From positions 558,001 to 622,000 of the forward strand of contig CAVZYN010000018.1 in NCBI GenBank assembly GCA_963779515.1: a DNA stretch of 64,000 nt, in the 5' to 3' direction. Below the pieces are notes generated by a model, which saw only the letters and a list, made by a program, of their open reading frames with translations, did no database searches and was not told the origin of the DNA. Source of the stretch: CAVZYN01 sp963779515. GTDB lineage: Bacteria; Pseudomonadota; Alphaproteobacteria; Rhizobiales; Hyphomicrobiaceae. Below are positions 28,244 to 36,876 of this stretch, one piece after another. Numbering within the stretch: position 1 is the stretch's first letter; each line of letters starts with the position of its first letter. The position numbers and the translations under genes were made by a program.

Positions 28244-29328
28244 TCAGGCGTTGGCAGGAATAGCGCCTGTCGCCGCCCAACGTACCACGCGCGCGAAGTC
28301 GGCGGGGGCGATCGTCAGCATGTCAGGCTTCGATTGCTTGAAATAGGCATCAACCGCCGCTTCGACCGTCGCCGATTGCGACGCCACGCAGCGCGGCCTC
28401 GAGATCATAGATCATGCGCGGAGGCGTAACGAAGAAATCCCCGGTCAGCAAGGCTTCACGAATGCGGCGCGCGCCGGCGGGCCCCTCTAGGCGCACATAA
28501 GCCGTCACCGTTCCGCCGGGCCCCGTGTGAGAGGCCTCCTGGACGTCTGCCCCGCGCGGATCATCGATCGAGAACGTATAGGCGTCGGTCCCAATCTCAT
28601 CGTCGTGGAATGTCTTGGCCAGCGCCTCTTCGTCTTCGCTGATAGGTCCAGGCGTCGCATCGATGCCAAGCTTGGCGCTGAGGCCCGCCAGAACCGCGGC
28701 ATGGACAGCCTCCACCGAGGGTGCGGTGCCAAGCAGCGCTTTCAACGTTGTCACGCGGTTTTCGGCCTTGTCGAGATCGCGCTTCTTGAGCTTGGCTTCG
28801 GGCACGTTGAGGCACGCCATCATGCGCGCCGGATCGACATCGACCAGCACCGTGCCTTGATAGATCAGCGTGTCGCCATCGAAGAACCCGCCGGTGCCGC
28901 AGAGCTTCTGCCCGCCGACCTCGATGTCATTTCTCGGCCGGAAGCGTGCGTCAATTCCGAACGCCGTCGAGAGGCCATGCGCGACCGCCTCGCAGATTGC
29001 TTTGAGTATAGTCGCCGAGCGTCGGCATCGGCAGCCGCTTGCGCGACAGCACGAGCTCCCAGCCGACTTGGTTCTCTTCGAGATAGATCGCGCCGCCGCC
29101 GGTGATGCGCCGCACGAGCCCGATGCCATTGTCCTTGCAGTGCTGAACCTTCACTTCGTGGCTCATCGCCTGATGCCGGCCGATGAGCACCGTCGGGCGA
29201 AAGCGCAGAAAGCGCACGGTGTCAGGAGAACGGCCATCCTTGTGCAGCTCAATGAGCGCCTGATCGAACGCGATCTGAAGGCGTCCATCGCGGACGCCAG
29301 AGTCGATGATGCGGAAGGGTACGGTCAT
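28244..29328 (-). CDS. lplA: Lipoate-protein ligase, two frameshifts
   Basis: Attaches lipoate or octanoate to acceptor lysines via an adenylate. Three frames join to 360 residues: MTVPFRIIDSGVRDGRLQIA..RRITGGGAIYLEENQVGWEL, then AICEAVAHGLSTAFGIDARFRPRNDIEVGGQKLCGTGGF.., then SATVEAAVDAYFKQSKPDML to the stop at 28244-28246. One extra base near 29001-29003 and one near 28376 explain the breaks. The ligase signatures RRxTGGGA and the later GGQKLCGTGGF (where the catalytic lysine lies) are present, plus a C-terminal accessory domain. It lies 40 bases after a biotin-synthase-like radical SAM gene. In LipS1/LipS2 systems such a ligase loads octanoate before sulfur insertion. Confidence 0.85.
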
Positions 29329-29368
29329 GCAGTAGATCCACGTCGCGCTCGACGCCCGATGCCAAGTG

Positions 29369-30670
29369 TCAATGCCAGTTGTCTGAGTCCAACTCCTCGC
29401 CCTCGACATACGCCTGACCCGCCCTTTCCAAGCCAAGCTGGTTGCGTATTTTGCGAAGATCGACCGCGCCCGGCTGGAACGGATAGCTGGCGATATTCGA
29501 CGGCGGGCTGTCGCCATAGGGCCGGTCGCAGGCGGAGATATCGTCCTGAAACTTGCCCGGGCAACCTGACGTGCGGAACGCGATGCCGGTGTCGATGATC
29601 GTATCCAGTTCCGGTTTCGGGATGCCGAAATCGATGACCCGCCCGAATGCGTCGAAGCGCATGTGATCGATCCGCACGCCGCGATAGTCGATCAGATAGC
29701 GCGCGAGCTGCACGCGTCGCCACTGATCGCGCGGCGTCGCCGGCAGATGATCCATCAGCGATCCCTTCTCGGGAAAGAAGCAGAACATGTGGCTGTGCCC
29801 GCCCATGTCGACCAGCTGCTGCACCAGCGCGAGCGTGTCGTGCTCCGTCTCGCCCATGCCGACGATGATATGCGCGCCAAACTTCTGCGGCCCGAAGATG
29901 TCACGCGCGTCCTCGAGGATCTCCCAGTATTTTTTCCAGGAGTGCGGGCTCGCGACGCCCTTGCCGCGCGTGCGATCGAAGATCTCGGGCGTCGCGGCAT
30001 CGAGCGCGACGGTGAAGATGTCCGATCCGAGATCGTGCAGTGTCGCGACATCGGCGCGCGTCATCGTCGTCGGGTTCGACAGGATCGAAACCGGTATGGC
30101 GCTGGGATCGATCTTGGCGGTCCACTGCTTGAGCACCGTCACGGTATCGGCATCCGAATTGGGATGCGTGATCATGGAAATGCACATGCGATGGAACGGC
30201 GTGTTCGCGCCGTCCGCGGCCACCTTCGCCACGATGTCGGCCATCGGCACGGCCGGCCAATCGACACGAATGAAATTCCGATCGGCATAGTCGCGATCGG
30301 CTTCGCGATGCCGCGCAAGGCCGCAATAGGCGCAGTTCGCCCGGCAACCCTCGGGGTAGCTCAGCAGCAGATTGAGACAGCGCGTGCAGCCGCAGCGATG
30401 CATCTTGCCGGGCATGATGCCGAGCGTGATCGCCGCCGCCGTCGACATCTGCACATACTCGGGTGAGCGCATGTGCGGCGCGAGGCGATTGTTGTTCGGC
30501 AGATAGACGCCTTCCGGCGGCACGTTGGCGCTCTTGACCCGCCCGCCATTTTTCGCGTCCCGGGGCGTGAGGCCCGGCGCCCGTGGCTGCATCACGTCCG
30601 CCGGATTGAAATCCAGACCTTTGGCGCCGTGGCGGGACGGGAGGGCTGTTTCACGCTTGAGGCAGGTCAT
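29369..30670 (-). CDS. Biotin-synthase-like radical SAM protein, LipS2-like candidate
   Basis: A 433-residue radical SAM enzyme. The SAM-cluster motif is C109-x3-C113-x2-C116 (CRANCAYCGLAR, as in BioB). Just before it is a second cysteine group, C93-G-C95-x2-C98 (HRCGCTRC), which could hold an auxiliary cluster. The C-terminal RPYGDSPPSNIASYPF segment is reminiscent of the serine-bearing tail of lipoyl synthases. With the other radical SAM gene and a lipoate ligase in one operon, the best reading is one half of the two-protein lipoyl synthase (LipS1/LipS2) known from Thermococcus and Hyphomicrobium. Alternative: another sulfur-inserting enzyme of the BioB class. Which half it is remains a guess. 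Confidence 0.72.
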   Translation of the reverse strand: MTCLKRETALPSRHGAKGLDFNPADVMQPRAPGLTPRDAKNGGRVKSANVPPEGVYLPNNNRLAPHMRSPEYVQMSTAAAITLGIMPGKMHRCGCTRCLNLLLSYPEGCRANCAYCGLARHREADRDYADRNFIRVDWPAVPMADIVAKVAADGANTPFHRMCISMITHPNSDADTVTVLKQWTAKIDPSAIPVSILSNPTTMTRADVATLHDLGSDIFTVALDAATPEIFDRTRGKGVASPHSWKKYWEILEDARDIFGPQKFGAHIIVGMGETEHDTLALVQQLVDMGGHSHMFCFFPEKGSLMDHLPATPRDQWRRVQLARYLIDYRGVRIDHMRFDAFGRVIDFGIPKPELDTIIDTGIAFRTSGCPGKFQDDISACDRPYGDSPPSNIASYPFQPGAVDLRKIRNQLGLERAGQAYVEGEELDSDNWH

Positions 30671-30677
30671 CCGTTAC

Positions 30678-30920
30678 CTATTCGATCTGTCGCGTCGCGC
30701 GAAAACCCAGTCTGACAACCTCACGCGCCGCCCACCAGACGCTACATGCCAACAGCGACCCGGCAAGGACAACGGTCGAGGTCGAGCCCTCGCCTTGCTG
30801 CGAGGCCAGCACCGCGCCTCCAAACAAAACGATGGCGAGCCACAGCGCCAGCGCCGCGGAAAACACCAGCGCCGCGAACAATGTGGGCTTACTTAAACTG
30901 AAACGCTGCTCTCGCTGCAT
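30678..30920 (-). CDS. Small two-helix membrane protein in lipoate operon
   Basis: An 80-residue protein with two hydrophobic segments (LFAALVFSAALALWLAIVLFGGAVLA and TSTVVLAGSLLACSVWWAA) and a basic end (FRATRQIE). Its start overlaps the tail of the upstream radical SAM gene by 28 bases and its stop is 7 bases before the next radical SAM start, so it is embedded in the operon. I know no membrane partner for LipS1/LipS2. It may be unrelated or a real accessory. Confidence 0.6.
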   Translation of the reverse strand: MQREQRFSLSKPTLFAALVFSAALALWLAIVLFGGAVLASQQGEGSTSTVVLAGSLLACSVWWAAREVVRLGFRATRQIE

Positions 30921-31951
30921 GGGGAACGCACTCGACTGTTGCTACGGGTTGACCCGCCGATCTTGATTGAACAGCAGGCATGTTCTTGGGTGTAGGGGCG
31001 GCCGATCGCGCGGCACACGTCCACGACTCCATCCGCCGGAAACGCGATGCCGTCGAGCCCCGCCATCACGGCATAGGCATCGGTCACGCGCTTGTGCATG
31101 CCGGCGGGACGCGCGCAGCCGAGTAAGACCTGTTTCTCCGGCAGCCGCCGTCGCGCCTCTAGAAAAATCCGGCCGACGTCCGCCGTCGCGGGCGTCACAT
31201 AGCTGCCGGCTTTGGCATAGAACGGCATGACCACCACCAGGACCAAGGCGTGGATGCCATGTCGCGCGCAGATATCCAGCGCGTTGGCTTCGCCCAGAAT
31301 GCGCCCATAGTGCAGTCCGATGACGATATGCGGTACGATCTCCATTTTGGTCGCACACAGCGCGGCAAGCGTCGCCTCGAAATCCGCGACCGGCCGATCG
31401 AGATGGTAGACCTCGCGGATCGTCTCTTGCGCGCCGATCACGTCCATCATCGCCGTATCGACGCCGGCGGCTTCCATGGCCTTCGCCCGCGTCTGGTCGA
31501 GGAGGGCCGTGTGGATCGCGATTTTGAGATGCGGGTGGTCGCGCTTCAGCTTTTCGATCACCGGGAGATATTTGTCGTACTTGATCTCGTTCCGGCGATT
31601 GGACCCGCCCGACAGCAGGAACCCTTGCAGGTCCTGCAGCAGAATGAGGTCGCGCACCTTGCGATCGAGCATCTCCGGCGTCGTCGCCGGGATCATCGGC
31701 TCGAGGATTTTCGCTTGGCAGTGGTCGCAATCGAGCGCGCAAGCCCCTGCCGTTACCGAGAACGCGGGGAAGGAGTTCTTTCCGCACCCTTTGACGTCCT
31801 GGGTCGCATACGCCTTGAAGGTGGGCGTCGAAAAGCGGATCGGCTGCAGGGTACGCTGCCGCGCCTGGTGCTCCAGCTCTGTAACAAGCGGCGCGTCGAA
31901 GGCGGCATCGTCCAGTGCCTCGATCCGCGCCAAGTGGCTCATCCATGTCAT
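30893..31951 (-). CDS. Radical SAM protein, LipS1-like candidate
   Basis: A 352-residue radical SAM protein heading the operon. The cluster motif is C71-x3-C75-x2-C78 (CALDCDHCQAK), preceded by an isolated C56 (KGCGKNSFPAFS); more cysteines occur late (LGCARPAG, HACCSIKIGG), enough for an auxiliary cluster. No BioB, LipA or NifB signature fits. Pairing with a BioB-like radical SAM protein and a lipoate ligase suggests the LipS1/LipS2 sulfur-insertion system that replaces LipA. The last 20 or so residues overlap the next gene. The start is ATG 31951 or 31942; neither has a good Shine-Dalgarno. A 28-bp palindrome ends five bases upstream. Confidence 0.7.
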   Translation of the reverse strand: MTWMSHLARIEALDDAAFDAPLVTELEHQARQRTLQPIRFSTPTFKAYATQDVKGCGKNSFPAFSVTAGACALDCDHCQAKILEPMIPATTPEMLDRKVRDLILLQDLQGFLLSGGSNRRNEIKYDKYLPVIEKLKRDHPHLKIAIHTALLDQTRAKAMEAAGVDTAMMDVIGAQETIREVYHLDRPVADFEATLAALCATKMEIVPHIVIGLHYGRILGEANALDICARHGIHALVLVVVMPFYAKAGSYVTPATADVGRIFLEARRRLPEKQVLLGCARPAGMHKRVTDAYAVMAGLDGIAFPADGVVDVCRAIGRPYTQEHACCSIKIGGSTRSNSRVRSPCSESSVSV

Positions 31952-31955
31952 GCGC

Positions 31956-31983
31956 CATCATATTCAGGTTTCTGAATATGATG
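31956..31983. promoter_or_regulatory. Perfect palindrome, ArsR/SqrR-type operator candidate
   Basis: Arms CATCATATTCAG (31956-31967) and CTGAATATGATG (31972-31983) pair over 12 bp around GTTT. The core is ATTC-N8-GAAT, the pattern known for persulfide-sensing ArsR-family repressors (SqrR/BigR). It sits five bases before the lipS1-like start and 104 bases before the divergent glycosyltransferase. Confidence 0.65.
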
Positions 31984-32087
31984 CAACGGCCCCGTCCCTG
32001 GCGTGGTTACATCGGCGGTTGAAAGCTTGCGGACGGCGGCGAATTACGGTCTGGTCCGCCGATATTTCGGGGACGGCGCGGACATCG

Positions 32088-33332
32088 ATGAATCTCTTGT
32101 TTGTTCACCAGAATTACGCCGGGCAGTACCGCGAGCTGCTGCCGCGGCTGGCCCGGACAGGAAAACACAGAATTGTCTTCCTGACGCAGCGCAAGATCAC
32201 GCAGGCGCCGTCCGACCATACCATCGTCGTCTACAAGCCCGATGGCGCGGCCGCCAAGGATGCCCACGCCTACACGGCCTGGTACGAGAGCTGTATCCGC
32301 AATGGCGTCGGCGCCATGCAGGCGGCGCGGCAGCTCGCCCAATCCGGGTTCAAGCCCGATCTCATCATCGGCCATGTGGGTTGGGGCGAACTGATCTTCA
32401 TGAAGGAGGTCTGGCCCGACGTCCCCGTCATCGGCGGCTTCGAATACTACTTCATTCCGCAAGGCGGCCTGATTGGATTCGACCCCGAATTCCGCGAGCA
32501 GCCGGACATTGCCCCAAAACTGCGCGCCCGCAATGCGCCGAATTACCTGAGCCTGATGGCCAGCGACGATGGCCACACCGCCTCGCTCTGGCAGAAGAAC
32601 ACCTACCCCTCGATCTTTCACTCCAAGATCAAAGTGCTGCACGAAGGCATCCGCACCGATCGGCTTTCGCCCGATCATGACGGCACCGAGCCATTGAAGC
32701 TCGGAGAGGTTACCTTTGGTCGCGAAGACGAGATCGTCACGTACATCGCGCGCAGCATGGAGCCAAGCCGTGGGATCCATGTCATCTTGCGCGCATTGCC
32801 CGCGCTGCAGAAGGCGCGGCCCAAGGCGCGCATTGCCATCATCGGTTCCGATGACATTTCCTATGGGTCCCGGCTCCCCGATGGCCAAACCTTTCGCGGC
32901 CTGATCATGAAGCAACTCGGCGACAGCGTTGACTGGTCGCGCGTGCATTTTGTTGGGCAGATTCCCTATCCGTCGCTGATCCGCCTGCTGCAGCTCTCGC
33001 GCTGCCACGTGTATCTGACGGCACCCTTCGTCGTGTCGTGGTCGCTGCTGGAAGCCATGGCATTGGAAAAAACCATCGTTGCTTCGGACGTTGCGCCGGT
33101 ACGCTCCTATATCCAACATGGCCGGACCGGTTACCTGGTCGACTTCTTTTCGCCGGACGCCTTGGCAGCCCAAATTACCGACGTGTTAGCCCATCGCCAA
33201 AACGATCGCGAAATTGGCCAAGCGGCACGGCGCATGGTCGTTGGCGGCTATGATTTCGAGAAAGTCAGCCTGCCGCTTTGGCTGCGGCTCTTGAACGGCC
33301 AACTACCGAAAGCAAAACACGTCGCGCTCTGA
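32088..33332 (+). CDS. Family 4 glycosyltransferase
   Basis: A 414-residue retaining glycosyltransferase of the GT-B fold. It starts MNLLFVHQNYAGQYRELLPR; the N-terminal half has GHVGWGELIFMKEVWPDVPV and GGFEYYF, the C-terminal nucleotide-sugar half has YIARSMEPSRGIHVILRALP and the segment PFVVSWSLLEAMALEKTIVASD. In the usual EX7E motif the first glutamate is replaced here (position of F), a variant seen in part of the family. The start at 32088 is where similarity begins; the frame is open far upstream through the antisense of lipS1. Probably makes a surface polysaccharide; sugar and acceptor unknown. Confidence 0.88.
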   Translation: MNLLFVHQNYAGQYRELLPRLARTGKHRIVFLTQRKITQAPSDHTIVVYKPDGAAAKDAHAYTAWYESCIRNGVGAMQAARQLAQSGFKPDLIIGHVGWGELIFMKEVWPDVPVIGGFEYYFIPQGGLIGFDPEFREQPDIAPKLRARNAPNYLSLMASDDGHTASLWQKNTYPSIFHSKIKVLHEGIRTDRLSPDHDGTEPLKLGEVTFGREDEIVTYIARSMEPSRGIHVILRALPALQKARPKARIAIIGSDDISYGSRLPDGQTFRGLIMKQLGDSVDWSRVHFVGQIPYPSLIRLLQLSRCHVYLTAPFVVSWSLLEAMALEKTIVASDVAPVRSYIQHGRTGYLVDFFSPDALAAQITDVLAHRQNDREIGQAARRMVVGGYDFEKVSLPLWLRLLNGQLPKAKHVAL

Positions 33333-33343
33333 AACCGGCTCGG

Positions 33344-33907
33344 CTACTGCGATTTCGGCAACAGACCGAGCGCATCCGACGAGACGATCAGCGCTAAAAA
33401 CGTTTGCGCGTTGGCATCGACTACGCTCGGATCTATCGACGAACTCATGAGATCCACGCCCATGGCGCGGCCGATAAACAGCGTCGAGAGCGTCGAGATC
33501 CGCGTCCCGTCCGCGCGCGTTTCCATGCGCCGGCTCCTGAGGATGCGCACGGGGCCCGTCTCGCCGGCGGTGGGTTCCTCGGTTTGTAGGAGCGCGCCAG
33601 GCCCCAGCCGTTTCCGCAGCTCCGCTTCAATACGCCGGCGTGAATCTTTGAAAACGTCGAGGGTGATGGCGCGATCAGGAACAGTGAGCCGATAGCTGAC
33701 TCTGGATCCCGGTTTGCAGCGGTCCTGTATGCATTCGTGCATGTGGAGATCGCCGTCGAGAAGGGAATAACGCCAACCCTCGATCGGAAACGGCGCTCGC
33801 AGGGCCGGCACCTGAGCCGTGGCACCTCCGGCACCAAATCCGATACCCAAAAAGGTCGCAAGCCCAAGCCCGCGCATCCAGGAACATTGCAATACAGCTA
33901 GCTTCAT
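33344..33907 (-). CDS. Secreted hypothetical protein
   Basis: A 187-residue exported protein with a signal peptide (GLGLATFLGIGFGAGGATAQ). The mature part has a cysteine pair (HECIQDRCKPGSRVSYRL), a charged helix (KDSRRRIEAELRKRLGPG) and a C-terminal segment that looks like a small alpha/beta domain. Converges on the glycosyltransferase with 11 bases between the stops. No family is recognised. The pattern (one disulfide, about 160 mature residues) suggests a soluble periplasmic protein. Confidence 0.65.
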   Translation of the reverse strand: MKLAVLQCSWMRGLGLATFLGIGFGAGGATAQVPALRAPFPIEGWRYSLLDGDLHMHECIQDRCKPGSRVSYRLTVPDRAITLDVFKDSRRRIEAELRKRLGPGALLQTEEPTAGETGPVRILRSRRMETRADGTRISTLSTLFIGRAMGVDLMSSSIDPSVVDANAQTFLALIVSSDALGLLPKSQ

Positions 33908-34034
33908 GAATTTTCTTTACGCGAGGTCGCTACCAACCGTCTACGGCCGCGATGGCGCAATGCGTCGTTAACCTTTCGTCAACCATAGGCTGGAAGAGTC
34001 GAACCGAGTTGCGGGCTCTTGGTGGGTGACGAAT

Positions 34035-34538
34035 ATGGCATTCGAGTTGGATCGCGGCGTTGCGCGCGTGACCTCAAGTCTCAATGAGGTCAATAACGAC
34101 ACCGGCCGAATTGCGTTTTGCGGCCCCTATGTGATTTCGGCGATAACGGGCTACTCGATCAGCAAGTGCGAGGACGAGATTCGCGCGTTTCGCAATCTAC
34201 CTCCTGATCGCAAGCCCATCGTGGTCGGCACCTATACGGCCGACGTCGCCGCTGCACTGGCCCACTTCGGTTACGAGATGACACGCGTGCAGAGCTTCAT
34301 GCAGCTGCCGCGGAAGGAGCGTCCAAGTGTGTGGGCCTGGATGCAAAAGCCACGCAACGCCTGGGCCCACTACATCCTGGCCATTCACAAGGGCAAGGAA
34401 GGCCACTGGATCCTCATCAAAGGCGTCAAACTCTGCGATACGTTCAGCGAGGGGAAGTGGCAATTTGTGTGCGACGGACCGCACAAAGGCGCCCGAATCA
34501 TGGAGATTTTCGAAGTGCGTAAATCGCTGGCGGCCTGA
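34035..34538 (+). CDS. Possible papain-fold (C39-like) protein, unknown
   Basis: A 167-residue protein without signal peptide. The layout resembles a small cysteine-peptidase fold: a cysteine at the start of a helix in RIAFCGPYVISAITGYS (near residue 30), then much later HYILAIHKGKEGHWILIKG and LCDTFSEGKW, offering His and Asp. The ATG at 34035 is preferred to the GTG at 34026 because a GGTGGG lies eight bases before it. The family is not recognised with certainty; related unnamed proteins occur in phages and alphaproteobacteria. It stands alone, with no obvious substrate or export gene. Confidence 0.55.
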   Translation: MAFELDRGVARVTSSLNEVNNDTGRIAFCGPYVISAITGYSISKCEDEIRAFRNLPPDRKPIVVGTYTADVAAALAHFGYEMTRVQSFMQLPRKERPSVWAWMQKPRNAWAHYILAIHKGKEGHWILIKGVKLCDTFSEGKWQFVCDGPHKGARIMEIFEVRKSLAA

Positions 34539-34668
34539 GTCAATCGCCAGTTGCTGGATCCACAAAACCAACAAAGGGTCGCACCCGGACGCACGAAAGC
34601 ACTAGCTCTCAGACGCGTTGGAACGACCCTTCGTTATGAAGATTATTTGAATACTCTGTGTGATGCAA

Positions 34669-34694
34669 TTCTTAAGGCAAATCAATCTTAAGAA
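34669..34694. repeat. AT-rich inverted repeat after ugd
   Basis: TTCTTAAG (34669-34676) and CTTAAGAA (34687-34694) pair perfectly around a 10-base loop, 31 bases past the ugd stop. Too AT-rich for a strong terminator; a protein site or weak terminator are both possible. Nothing else is seen in 34539-34725. Confidence 0.4.
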
Positions 34695-34725
34695 CTCATG
34701 AAGAGGCGACCACGCCAATCCCGGC

Positions 34726-36033
34726 TCAGCCTGGCCTTCCGATGCAGTCATAGACAAATCCTGCAGCCTTGGCAGTCGCTCTCGTAAAAATATTGCGGTA
34801 GTCGGCAAGCACGTCGCCACGCATTGCCGCTTTCATCTGCGCGAGGTCCATTCCCCGGAACACATTCCATTCCGTAAGCACCACCACCGCATCAGCGCCC
34901 TTCACGGCGTCCATCGCATCCTGGCACCACACGAGCCCCGGCAACATTGGCTCAGCCTGCCGCCGGCCTTGCGGATCATAGGCGCGCACCGTTGCCCCTT
35001 TTTGCTGCAGGATCGGCGCAATGATGAGACTAGGCGCGCCGCGCATATCATCGGTGTCCGGCTTGAACGTAACGCCCAGCAGAGCGATCGTCTTGCCCTC
35101 GACCGATCCGCCAAGGAGGCCTTCGATACGCTTGGCCATCGCGATCTTGCGTTCTTCATTGACAGTCTGTAGCTGCTCGACAAGCGTGAGTTCTGCCTCG
35201 GCTTCCCGCGCCGTTCGAATAAGTGCGGCAACGTCTTTCGGGAAGCACGATCCGCCAAATCCTGGCCCGGGCGACAAGAATCGTTCGCCGATCCGCTTGT
35301 CCTTGCCGATCGCTGTGGCCACCTCGGTCACGTCCGCACCGATCTGTTCGCAGAGGTCCGCCACTTCATTGATGAAGCTGACTTTGAGAGCCAAGAAGGC
35401 GTTGGCGATGTATTTGGCGAGCTCCGCAGACTCGCGTCCTGTGAACAGGACGGGCACGCCCTTTGCGATCAAAGGTGCGTAAAGCTCCTCCATCATCGTC
35501 TTTGCGCGTTGATCATCGACACCCACCAACACACGATCTGGCGCCATGAAGTCAGGGATCGCCGCGCCCTCGCGCAGGAACTCAGGGTTGGACGCAACCG
35601 CGAAGTCCGCATCCGGCCGCAGCTTGCGCATCCGCCGCTCAATATCGCGGCTGGTGCCTGCCGGCACCGTTGATTTTGTCACGATGACCTTGAACCCATT
35701 GAGATGCGGAGCAACTTCGGTGATTGCACTGTGGATTTGCGACATATCCGCATGTCCATCGCCGCGTCGCATCGGCGTGCCGACTGCCAAAAATATCATG
35801 TCGGCTTGGGTCACGGCCGCCCCAACGTCATTTGTGAAAGTGAGGCGGCCGGCATCAGAATGGTGCACAAGCAGATCCTCCAGACCTGGCTCATAGATCG
35901 GTGACCGTCCCTGCTTCAGTTCAGCGAGCTTGGCCTCGTCCTTGTCGACCAGCACAACAGAGTGGCCGAATTCAGCAAGGCACGCCCCCGTGACAAGACC
36001 GACGTAGCCAGAGCCAATCATAGCGATGCGCAT
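34726..36033 (-). CDS. ugd: UDP-glucose 6-dehydrogenase
   Basis: Oxidises UDP-glucose twice to UDP-glucuronate in the cytoplasm, for polysaccharide or lipid A modification. The 435-residue protein opens with the NAD fold MRIAMIGSGYVGLVTGACLA and has the VTKSTVPAGTS segment, NPEFLREGAA, and the catalytic cysteine in GPGFGGSCFPKD. The C-terminal UDP-binding domain shows GVTFKPDTDDMRGAPSL. Length and motifs are normal. It may supply sugar nucleotides for surface glycans such as those built by the nearby glycosyltransferase, but the two are not in one operon. Confidence 0.96.
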   Translation of the reverse strand: MRIAMIGSGYVGLVTGACLAEFGHSVVLVDKDEAKLAELKQGRSPIYEPGLEDLLVHHSDAGRLTFTNDVGAAVTQADMIFLAVGTPMRRGDGHADMSQIHSAITEVAPHLNGFKVIVTKSTVPAGTSRDIERRMRKLRPDADFAVASNPEFLREGAAIPDFMAPDRVLVGVDDQRAKTMMEELYAPLIAKGVPVLFTGRESAELAKYIANAFLALKVSFINEVADLCEQIGADVTEVATAIGKDKRIGERFLSPGPGFGGSCFPKDVAALIRTAREAEAELTLVEQLQTVNEERKIAMAKRIEGLLGGSVEGKTIALLGVTFKPDTDDMRGAPSLIIAPILQQKGATVRAYDPQGRRQAEPMLPGLVWCQDAMDAVKGADAVVVLTEWNVFRGMDLAQMKAAMRGDVLADYRNIFTRATAKAAGFVYDCIGRPG

Positions 36034-36210
36034 GAAGTCCGTCCGTTAGTTGTCAAATGATTCGCTGTAACAGTACCTAGTGTCTGGACGAGTGAGCAAT
36101 CGCTGAGCCGCCGACCCTGCGCAGGAAGCATGTCATAGCTTACGGAGCGTTGACAGATCGTTTCGTTCTGTGTTCGTGGGATCGTTGTCCAGCCTAGGGC
36201 CGAAACTCAA

Positions 36211-36876
36211 ATGCGGATTCATGACCTGACGATGCCGATGGTTCCTGGTCATTTGCGGTGGCCAATGGAAAAATCCATCAAGGGCAACACGGAGCAGGGA
36301 GACCTCTATCAGATCACCACAATCAAAGTGACGTGTCACGGATTTACCCACGTTGACGCCAAGCGGCACTATTTCACGGGTGCGCCGACCATAGAAGCAA
36401 CTCCGCTCAACGATGTGGTTGGCGACTGCGCGGTCATAGACTTGATGGATGTTGCCCCCAATGAGGCCATCGGAGCGGAAAGACTATCCGCGCGCTTCGC
36501 CCACGTTCGGCCGAGCGACTTGGTACTTTTCAAAACAGGGTGGGATCGTCAAAGAGACTTCCGCAACAAGGAATTCTGGCTCGACGCCCCATATCTGACA
36601 CGGGAAGCGGCACTCTTCTTGAAGGACCAGGGTGTCCGAACCGTCGCCTTCGATTTCCCCCAAGACTACTGCATTCGCCTTCTGCTTTCGGGCGAAGTGC
36701 GCCCCATCGAAGAACACGTCACGCACGATATCCTTTTGCGCGCGGGCGTCCACATGATCGAGTATGTGGTCAATACCGCCGGCATTTCCGCACCGCGGGT
36801 CTTCCTCTCCGCCGCGCCACTCAACATCCCCGGTGCTGACGGGGCACCCGCCCGGGTCTACGCGATCGAGCGTTGA
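36211..36876 (+). CDS. Cyclase-family hydrolase (kynurenine formamidase-like)
   Basis: A 221-residue protein of the cyclase/KynB family of metal-dependent hydrolases. The motif appears as CHGFTHVDAKRHYF (near residues 42-55), where the family has HxGTHxDxPxHF; one Gly-Thr is replaced by Gly-Phe-Thr and the proline by Lys-Arg, so this is a divergent member. VAFDFPQDY and the EHVTHDILLRAGVHMIEYV segment follow. Substrates in the family range from formylkynurenine to cyclic amides and lactones. It diverges from ugd and overlaps the end of the next minus-strand gene by 19 bases. Confidence 0.78.
   Translation: MRIHDLTMPMVPGHLRWPMEKSIKGNTEQGDLYQITTIKVTCHGFTHVDAKRHYFTGAPTIEATPLNDVVGDCAVIDLMDVAPNEAIGAERLSARFAHVRPSDLVLFKTGWDRQRDFRNKEFWLDAPYLTREAALFLKDQGVRTVAFDFPQDYCIRLLLSGEVRPIEEHVTHDILLRAGVHMIEYVVNTAGISAPRVFLSAAPLNIPGADGAPARVYAIER

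Noticed and set aside
31476..32087. N-terminal extension of the glycosyltransferase frame by about 200 residues
   Set aside because: The extension is antisense to the lipS1-like gene and crosses the palindrome; similarity and a proper ATG begin at 32088.
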